Source: Megamerina dolium (taxonomy: Eukaryota; Arthropoda; Insecta; Diptera; Megamerinidae). Taken from it: DNA of 64,000 bases. The notes beneath the pieces are model-generated. The model was given only the letters and a program-made list of their open reading frames with translations, was not told where the DNA came from and made no database searches. Shown here piece by piece: positions 55,904 through 64,000 of this stretch. Position numbers and translations under genes: made by a program. The stretch is taken from the NCBI GenBank assembly GCA_963854835.1, contig OY978530.1, forward strand, positions 32,084,695 to 32,148,694, written 5' to 3'. Each line of letters starts with the position of its first letter. The stretch's first letter is position 1.

Positions 55904-58900
55904 TTATACTTCCCCTCGATATGGCGCAAGTCGCTCTAAGTGCACTACTTTAAACTTTGCTCTTTTATTCCAGGCACGTTGAATACGATATACTACGTCA
56001 TTTATCTTTGCTATAATTTCATATGGTCCTTCCCAATGAGTCTGTAGTTTAGGGGACAGGCCTTTCTTTCGTTGTGGATTATGAAGCATTACAAGCTCTC
56101 CTTCATAGAACCCTTTTGAATTTGCTTTCAAGTCATACCTGGCCTTCATCTTATCGCTTATCATCTGCGACCGCTCTCTGATGAACCGATGTACTTCATC
56201 CAACTGTTCCCGCTTTTCGCTAGTATAATTTCCTTCGGTTGATCTCGTTGGTGTTACAACTCCAAATTTTAAATCAGCTGGCAGTCTTAACTCGTTTCCA
56301 AAAATTGCCATTGCCGGTGTAGTAGCCGTCGTATCATGTTGTGCGCATCTATATGCCATGAGGAACATTGGTATATGTACATCCCAGTCTCTTTGGTATT
56401 TATCTACGACTTTTCTCAAATATTCCTCGAAGGTACGGTTAAATCGTTCTACCATGCCATCAGATTGTGGATGCAAAGGTGTTGTACGAGTTTTGTATAT
56501 ACCCAGCATACGGCATATCTCTTGGAATACAACTGATTCAAAATTTCGACCTTGGTCTGAGTGTAACTCCATCGGTACACCAAAACGAGTAACCCATTGG
56601 TTGACGAATACATCCGCAACTGTACTAGCTTCCTGATTTGGAATGGGGTATACTTCAGGCCATTTACTGAAGTAATCTATAACCACCAGAACATACTTGT
56701 TTCCTGCGTTGCTTATTGGAAATGGCCCAGCTATGTCCATAGCAATTCGCTCAAATGGAGCACCCACGGTGTATTGGTGCATCTTACCTCGACTTTTCTT
56801 AGTGGGACCTTTGGCCATTGCACATTGCTTACACTTCCGAATCCAATCAGCGACATGGTCATGACATCCAACCCAATAAAATCGTTTCTTTATTTTCTCG
56901 ACGGTTTTGGTGATTCCCAAATGCCCTCCACTGGAGGCATTGTGATACTCAGCTATCACTTCATTTATTCTCGCCTTGGGTACCACTAGAAGATCATTAG
57001 TGATTTTTCCATCCTCACTTTCCCATTCTCGGAATAAACATCCGTCTCGTAAGTGCAGGCTTTGCCACTGCGCCCAGTATGACTTTGCTATTGGACTCTC
57101 ATTAGCCATTTCTTGCCAATCTGGACGTATGCCCTGCTCCTTGTATTCCATAATCTTTACGAGATCTGGGTCGTTCCGCTGATCTTCTTGCACTCGTTCG
57201 GTGGTCCATGACTCCTCCGGCAATATATTCGTAAGTCGTATGTCGACAATGTGCTCCTTGCTTTCCACTCGAGAACAATGTTTACATTCCATTTTGCAAG
57301 GACGACGAGATAGAGCATCCGCGTTGCCGTGATGTCATCCTTTACGATGTTCGATGGTAAAATCATAACTCTGCAGCCTTTCAATCCAGCGCGCCAATTG
57401 TCCTTCTGGGTTTTTAAATTGCAATAACCACCTTAGCGCTGAGTGGTCAGTTCGTAGATGAAATGACTGACCGTACAAGTATTTATGGAAATACTTTACA
57501 CATTCCAGTATTGCGAGCAACTCTCTTCGTGTGACACAGTAATTTCTTTCTGACTTCGACAGGATTTTACTGTAGTATGCTATTACTTTTTCTTGCCCAT
57601 CTATGATCTGAGAGAGCACACCACCTATTCCATAGCCACTCGCATCTGTGTCCAACACAAACTTTTGACCAGGTACTGGATACGCTAATACTGGTGCTGA
57701 ACAGAGTTTTTCTTTCAGTTGTTCGAATGCTTTCTGTTGGTCTTCGCCCCATACAAATGGTTTGTTCTTTCTTGTTAACTCATGCAGACTGCTGGCGATG
57801 TTTGCAAATCCAGGAACAAATCGTCTATAGTAGGTACATAAGCCTAGGAAGCTTCTTAACTCTTGAAGATTCGATGGAATAGGCCATTCTTGTACTGCTG
57901 CTACTTTCTCCTCGTCGGTATGTACCCCGTCTGTTGTTACTTTATGTCCAAGATATTTAACTTCTCGCCTGAAGAGTGAACACTTTTTCATATTCAGTTT
58001 AAGCCCTGCTGATTGTATACGCTCAAATACTTCTTTCAACTTTTCCAGGTGGTCGTTAAAATCTTTTCCCATCACAATAATGTCATCGAGGTACACCAAG
58101 CACGTTTTCCAGTGTAGTCCTCTGAGTACACGCTCCATCAAACGTTCGAAAGTAGCTGGCGCATTGCATAAACCAAATGGCATGACTGTAAATTGCCATA
58201 GACCATCGCCAATACTGAAAGCTGTTTTCTCTTTGTCTTCCTTACCAAGTTCCACTTGCCAGTAGCCACTTTGCAAATCAAGAGTTGAGAACCACTTCGC
58301 ACTAGATAGTGTGTCCAGAGTGTCATCGATTCTTGGCAGTGGATAGCTGTCTTTTTTCGTAATATCATTTAGCTTTCTGTAATCCACACAGAATCGAGTA
58401 CTTCCATCCTTCTTCTTTACCAGCACAACTGGTGAACTCCATGGACTCGCTGATGGTTCAATAACACCTTGTTTCTGCATATCGGAAATCAGCTTAATGG
58501 CTTCGTCTCTTTTGGCCAATGGAACTCGTCGTGGTGTTTGACGAATTGGTCTAGAATCACCGGTGTCAATGTGATGCTTCACGATGGTTGTTCGTCCTCC
58601 AGTTTTTCCATTTGAAGAAAAGATTGAACTGTACTTCTCCAATAGTTGTAAAGCCTTTTCTTTTTGCTGGTTGGTAAGCACGCCTGCCCATTCTTCCATC
58701 TGTGCTTTTATTTCCACTCTGACAGTTCCTGATCTTCCACTTTTTATCGACGAACCCTTTTCGCAGTCTACTATGGCAGTAACTTCCTGGCAATGACCAA
58801 TCACCATTCCTTTCTTCACAACTGTAGATGTATTAGTTGGATTTAAAATTCGCACCGGTACTATTCCATTTTCTTTAGGTTCTACTAACGTCCTACCAAG

Positions 58901-58975
58901 TATGATGTTTTTATTCGTTATTTCTTTATCTGCTTCCACCAGCCACAACTTGCCTGTCCCATCATCCACATTCAT
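55904..58975 (-). pseudogene. pol: Pol of the right unit, nearly intact, one internal nonsense codon
   Basis: RT and RNase H occupy 58975-57338: STRFCVDYRKLNDITKKDSY, FSTLDLQSGYWQVEL, LVYLDDIIVMG (catalytic DD), VLDTDASGYGIGG, RRELLAILECVK. A TGA at 57337-57335 interrupts where a sense codon is expected before HHGNADALSRR, and the same frame continues to 55904. Integrase: zinc region (GHLGITKTV...CKQCAMAKG), DDE core (MDIAGPFPIS, HSDQGRNFE, MVERFNRTFE) and a GPF/Y-type C-terminal module (SPKLQTHWEGPYEII). It is also separated from protease by an in-frame TGA (58984-58982), most simply a mutation. Confidence 0.85.
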
Positions 58976-58981
58976 CTGTGC

Positions 58982-59497
58982 TCATATCACCGCTTCTGAT
59001 TTTGCTGGAACCTCTTGGCGTTGACATGCCAGTACTCGTTTGATGTTCCCACTACGCTTGTAACCGATGTTCAATGGTAGTTCGACATTTGCATAACGTA
59101 GTATCCGTTGATTTAAATCTAACATAAATCCGTTGTCAATCATAAAATCAACACCAATTATTACGTCATCGATGATGTCGGCCACAATGAATTCATGTTC
59201 CCATGTGCAATTTCCAATAGATACTCGTTTCTTTATCTTGCCCAGAATTTGTGCATCCTCACCCGTTGCTGTACGCAATTTTATTCCCATTAAAGGCTCA
59301 AACCTCTTTACCAAATCGCTCCTGATTATAGAATGTGATGCACCAGTGTCCAGAGTTAACATGAATTCCATATTGTCCAATTTTCCATCAATAGTCAGGC
59401 TGCTTGGGACACGCTGTAGTTGTGAAATGTGAATGATGGGGCAACCCACTGTTGGAGTCAGTTCACGCCCCGCTGAACTGACTCGATCTAGTTTAAC
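58982..59497 (-). pseudogene. Aspartic protease of the right unit, reached by -1 frameshift
   Basis: The frame is open from the slippery site at 59497 to TGA at 58984-58982. LTLDTGASHSIIRSDLVKRF holds the catalytic DTG, and DVIIGVDFMIDNGFML the second hydrophobic motif. The domain would process Gag-Pro-Pol. The TGA at its end is in frame with pol, so without it pro and pol are one frame. Confidence 0.8.
59455..59497 (-). promoter_or_regulatory. Programmed -1 ribosomal frameshift signal at the gag-pro junction
   Basis: On the minus strand GTTAAAC (59497-59491) is placed as G-TTA-AAC in the gag frame, directly before the gag stop TAG. After a six-base spacer (59490-59485) comes a perfect 11-bp stem, GAGTCAGTTCA with TGAACTGACTC, and an 8-base loop (59484-59455). 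GTTAAAC is a known slippery heptamer (equine arteritis virus). The -1 frame is open from here into protease. Confidence 0.8.
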
Positions 59498-60919
59498 GAT
59501 GTATTTGTGTTAGTGGAGCGATCGCTATCCACCTTATTCTCTTTCTTTTGTCTTCCTGGAGAATTCGATTTTGATCGCTTTCGTCGTAGACGGCAGTCAC
59601 GCGCCATGTGTCCTGGTTTGTCGCAAATAAAGCACTTACCAGTAAATTTGATTTCGCGTCGACCTGTTGTTCTTCCTTCAGGCTGCACTACAGATTTGAA
59701 TGCCTGACACACTGCTTCAACCAGATCTGCTGTTTCTGTTTCTAGTTGGCGTACCCGTGGCATTGGTCGACACATCAAACTGGCGGCTTCAAACGTCAAT
59801 GCACTACTGACTGTTTCGGCATAAGTATTCCTTGGTGACATGACTAGGGCACGCTTTGTCTCTCCATCACGTATGCCATCTATGAATGCCTCTATTTTTA
59901 TTTTTTCGACGAACTCTTCCGAATTACCGGAGAACGCTAGATGACATAAGCGCTCAATATCGGAAGCGAATTCCTGAAGACTCTCATTACTCCGTTGCAC
60001 TCGCGATCTCAATTCCACTCGATGTAATTGACTCTTGTATTAATTTCCATATTTCCGCTGGAGTGTGTCCATCAGTGATTGGTAGCTACCACGATCTTTC
60101 TCTGGAATCATCTGTAACGGAAGCATTGCCTTTTAAAGCGACTATTAAAGCAGCAGTCTTGTCGCTATCATCCCATTGATTCTTCGAAGCGGTTGTCTCG
60201 AATTGAAGCTTGAAGATATTGAATGGCGTGCTTCCGTCAAATGTTGGTGGCTTTAATTTGATTGTACTTGAATCTCTAATCACTGATGTGGCTGGTCCAT
60301 TTATTTTTAGTTGATTAGGTTCGTGCTGTAATTTCTCGAACTTAACTTCCCAGTCGTCGACATGTTCCTTCAGCTTATCATCCAACTCATCCACGTGTAC
60401 TTTCAGCTCTGTGACTTTGTCATTAATAGCTCCGGAAATTTTCTGAAATCTAAGTTCAATTCCTTTTTGTAGAATTTCGATGACGTGTTCTTGGCGAGCC
60501 GAATGTCCTTGAAGCTTGTAGTCAATTGTTTTCTGGAACTCTCCCATAGCGTTTTCTTGACGTACCGAATGTTCTTGAAACTTGGAGTCAATGCGAGACG
60601 CATTTCCTTGAATTTCCGTACGTAATTCACTAATAACGCCCTCTTGTCGAGACGAACTTTCTTGTAACTGTTGCATCATGGTTTTCATGAACTCCATGAG
60701 TTGACCACTCGAATCTATTTTGATCTCTTCCTCAGCGTGCACAACTGCTTGTATATCGGCTTCCTCAAAGAACTCATGTTCTTCTACATTAATTCCCTTA
60801 GCCTCCATAGCTTGCCTCAGCCTCACCAACAGTTCCGCCTTTGCACCTGATGACGATAGATTCATCTCTACCAACAGCTTTTTAAGCTGGTCCACTTTTA
60901 GTTGGTCAATTTTCACCAT
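59488..60919 (-). pseudogene. gag: Gag of the right unit, 5-base deletion and one nonsense codon
   Basis: Starts at 60919 with the same SAP-like N terminus as the left unit, a heptad-rich region of different repeat make-up, and PPTFDGSTPFNIFK. A loss of five bases near 60118 (compared with CTGTAACACCTCGG in the left unit) shifts the frame. A GAA-to-TAA change at 60042-60040 adds a stop. The C-terminal part (60018-59488) holds the end of capsid (RVQRSNESLQEFASDIERL) and one CCHC knuckle (CFICDKPGHMARDC), then a Lys/Ser-rich tail ending at the frameshift site. Confidence 0.85.
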
Positions 60920-60928
60920 CTTTACAGA

Positions 60929-60946
60929 ATCCCACTTCTGACACCA
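60929..60946 (-). promoter_or_regulatory. Primer binding site of the right unit, tRNA-Leu
   Basis: Same TGGTGTCAGAAGTGGGAT sequence as at 55408-55425, two bases from LTR 3. Confidence 0.85.
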
Positions 60947-60948
60947 AT

Positions 60949-61384
60949 TGTTACGTTTTTATTCTGTGAGCGTTTAATTCTATTTGAATTACCTTGTTCG
61001 ATCACTGGATTCTGTTAATAATAACTGCAACACTTATTCTATACAACTATACAGCAACAATTTATTTAATAATCTCTATTTACAATCAACTCTGTTTACA
61101 ATCAACTATTTACAATAACACTCTAATGCACTTGCAACTTTTGCCTCTGTATCAATGTTTTCGCAATCACGTTCGGAATTAGATTGATTCTTATTTCTCA
61201 ACACTGGCTCTATTTATACTCTGTTGGCAACACCCCAGAATCTTCCTCTATCGAGATTCTTCTCTTCCTTTCTCGTTGGCTTGTTCTGGTTATCGCTTAT
61301 TTCTTTTTGTTGACATTCATGTCGATGCTGCCAATAGTGTCAGTCACAATAGTGATGAGTAACCAACTATCGATACTCGTTACA
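60949..61384 (-). repeat. LTR 3 (5' LTR of the right unit)
   Basis: 436 bp with the same termini as LTR 1 and LTR 2. It is followed by ATAT of the (TA)n tract. Confidence 0.9.
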
Positions 61385-61734
<350 letters not shown>

Positions 61735-64000
61735 TACTTACTTATGTGGCCATAACAACCGAATATCGATTTAGGCCGAAAATAACATGCTTCGCCAGCC
61801 ATCTCTGTTCTTCGCTAGCTGGCGCCAGTTAGAAATTCCAAGCGCCGTCAGGTTCTCCAGTACTTGGTCTTTCCACCGGAGGTTTGGTTTTCCTCTTCTG
61901 CGTCGTCCTCCAGCGGGTTCCGAATATAACACCTTCTTAGCCGGAGCGTGTTCTTCCATTCGCTCGACATGACCTAGCCAGCGCAGCCGCTGGATTTTGA
62001 TGCGCTTTACTATGTCAATATCGGCATATAGCTCGTACAGCTCATGGTTGTACCTTATTCGGTACTCGCCACCAACGCAAATAGGTCCAAAGATCCTGCG
62101 TAGGACCTTTCTCTCGAAAACTCCAAGCATTCGCTCATCCGAGATGGAAATTGTCCAGGCTTCAGCGCCATATGTTAGGACAGGCATGATGAGAGACTTG
62201 TAGAGTGTAGTTTTCGTTCTTCGAGAGAGGGCTCGACTTTTCAATTGCTTACTCAGCCCAAAGTAACACCTGTTAGCAAGAGTTATCCTACGCATGATCT
62301 CCAAGCTGACGTCATTACTGCTGTTAATGCTGGTTCCAAGATAGACAAAGTCCCTTACTACTTCAAAAGCGTAGTTGTCAACAGTGACGTGCTGTCCAAG
62401 ACGCCGGGACTCTTTGTTTGTTGACACTAGATACTTCGTCTTGCCCTCGTTCACCGTGAGACCCATCCGACGCGACTCTCTTTCCAACTCTAAGAATGCT
62501 GCACTGACTGCTCGCGTGTTTATGCCGATTATGTCAATATCGTCGGCATACGCTAACAGCATGACACTTTTGTTGAAGATAGTGCCATTATGTCGTAGAT
62601 CAGCAGCTCGTATTATTTTCTCCATAATAAGATTGAAGAAGTCGCACGATAACGAATCACCTTGTCTGAAACGCCGTTCGGTATTAAACGGTGCGAAGAG
62701 GTCCTTCCCAATTTTCACTGCACAACGGGAGTTATGCAGTGTCATTCTACAAAGTCGAATGAGCTCAGACATTGTTGAGTAGAGGTAATCCCTTACCGGA
62801 TTGTCGAAAGCGGCTTTATAATCAACAAATAGGTGGTGTGTGTCGATCTGTTTTTCTTGGGTCTTCTCCAGAATTTGGCGCAGTGTGAAAATCTGGTCGA
62901 TGGTGGATTTACCAGGTCTGAAGCCACACTGATAAGGTCCAATCAGGTTGCTGAGCATAGGCTTCAACCTTTCACACAGTACGCTCGATAGAACCTTGTA
63001 TGCGATGCTCAGGAGACTTATTCCACGGTAGTTGGCGCAAATTGTGGGGTCTCCTTTTTTATGTACAGGACAGAGAACACTGAGCCTCCAATCATCAGGC
63101 ATGCTTTCATCCGACCATATTCTGCTTATGAGCTGGTGCATGCGGGTGAGCAGCTCATCGCCTCCGGTCTTAAACAACTCGGCAGGCAGGCCATCAGCAC
63201 CTGCAGCTTTGTTGTTCTTCAGCCTTAAAATGGCCGTTTCAACCTCGTCATAGTCGGGTGGTGGAACATCAACACCATCATCTGTAATTGGGGTTATCGG
63301 GCATTCTCCTCCTCTGGCGGAATTGCTCGTAGCATCGCCATTCAGTAACGTGGAGAAGTGTTCCCTCCATAGGCTCAGTACACTCTGGACATCTGTAACC
63401 AGATTCCCATTTCCATCACGACAAGAAGAGGCTCCGGGATTTAAACCTCCACTTAGGCGCTTGATCTATTTGAAGAATTTTCGAGTCTCATTCTTGTCGG
63501 TACACATCTCTATCTCCTCACACTCACGTCTTTCCAACTCCCTCTTCTTGCGCCTGAAAAGACGTCTCTCTGCACTCCTTTTCTCTCTGTACCGCTCCTT
63601 AACAGCTCGCGTTGCGCCTGCACGCAGGGTTCTTCTGTAGGCGGCGTCTTTCTCTGCGGTAGCGTCGCGACACTCCTGATCATACCACTCATTCCTCAGA
63701 GGCCGGTAGTAACCGATTACCTCCTCGGCAGCAGTAGTCATGGAGTGGGATATATGTGTCCACCGTGCGCATGTATCATCAAGTGGGGGAGTGTTCTGCA
63801 TAAGCAGATCCGATAGTCGAGAGGAAAATGCATCTGCTGTCTCTGGTGATTGCAGCTTACTGACGTCGAGCTTTCTCTGTGTGGGACTTCTCTTGTTATT
63901 TGCGACACATAAGCGTGTGCGCACCTTAGCTGCAACAAGGTAGTGATCCGAGTCGATGTTGGCACCACGGATCGATTTCACGTCCATCACACTGGAAGCA
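61735..64000 (-). mobile_element. RTE-clade LINE, cut by the window edge (copy E)
   Basis: The 3' tail CACATAAGTAAGTAG ends at about 61735 on the minus strand. It is nearly identical to copy D and continues beyond the right edge. Confidence 0.9.
61771..64000 (-). pseudogene. RTE ORF of copy E, one nonsense codon and small in-frame loss
   Basis: The endonuclease end and linker read through from the edge to TAG at 63468-63466 (FFK then stop, where FFEKIKRLSG stands in copy D). Then the frame is open again to the stop at 61771, with the RT motifs YRGISLLSIAYK, FVDYKAAFDNP and LAYADDIDIIG. An in-frame loss of 18 bases near 62765 removes FGIPAK before LIRLCRM. Confidence 0.85.

Noticed and set aside
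58982..58984. TGA between protease and pol of the right gypsy unit as a readthrough site
   Set aside because: The unit already has a -1 frameshift site before pro and carries another plain nonsense TGA at 57335. A single point mutation explains it better, and the left unit lacks this region for comparison.

Overview
This is a gene-poor, repeat-saturated stretch of an insect genome, most likely a higher fly (Diptera). I base that on the families present: an errantivirus of the 17.6/297 type, an Osvaldo-like Ty3/gypsy element with a tRNA-Lys primer site, Jockey, R1-like and RTE LINEs, DD34D mariners, a pogo-like element and LINE tails ending in TAGGTTAGGTTA. A tephritid is plausible, but nothing here fixes the species. 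I found no host gene, no rRNA gene and no functional tRNA gene. Essentially every recognisable coding segment belongs to a mobile element.

Left part (1-31500). An errantivirus-like relic (409-4883) keeps gag, protease and env but has lost the reverse transcriptase, RNase H and integrase. Next comes a multi-level nest. An old solo-LTR relic (pieces at 5556-5735, 21766-21850 and 26206-26440) appears to be split twice. Between the first two pieces lies a TTAA-flanked inverted-repeat element (5997-21576). That element is split by an Osvaldo-like LTR retrotransposon (6149-21008, AGAG target duplication). The retrotransposon carries an RTE LINE near its 3' end (12118-14892), and an intact Jockey-type LINE (16329-20858, 12-bp target duplication) sits inside its 3' LTR. 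Between the second and third LTR pieces lies a decayed R1-like LINE (21851-26191, 14-bp target duplication), which holds another LINE fragment that is itself interrupted by a small mariner. A degenerate RTE copy (27031-30740) and a second small mariner (30861-31422) follow.

Middle (31500-44140). Mostly old debris: mariner relics, three copies of a tRNA-derived SINE (two with clear target duplications), an RNase-H-bearing LINE cut by one of the SINEs, an internally deleted pogo-like transposon, a Ty3/gypsy protease scrap, and long (TA)n tracts, one of which hosts a nearly complete mariner.

Right part (44150-64000). A full-length but broken RTE copy (44150-47420) is followed by a tandem LTR-internal-LTR-internal-LTR array of a tRNA-Leu-primed Ty3/gypsy element on the minus strand (47714-61384). 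The array is inserted in a (TA)n tract with an ATAT duplication. Its left unit has a 1161-bp deletion and was later hit by an intact RTE LINE (51268-54642, 992-codon ORF, 12-bp duplication). Its right unit keeps nearly all of gag-pro-pol with a few lesions, and carries a textbook -1 frameshift signal between gag and pro. A fifth RTE copy runs off the right edge.

Likely still competent by sequence: the Jockey-type LINE (both ORFs open) and the RTE at 51268-54642. The Osvaldo-like element is one frameshift away from an open gag-pol and has three unusual properties: a gag start codon built into the primer binding site, an extra ORF behind its own TATA box, and duplicated paired stem-loops.
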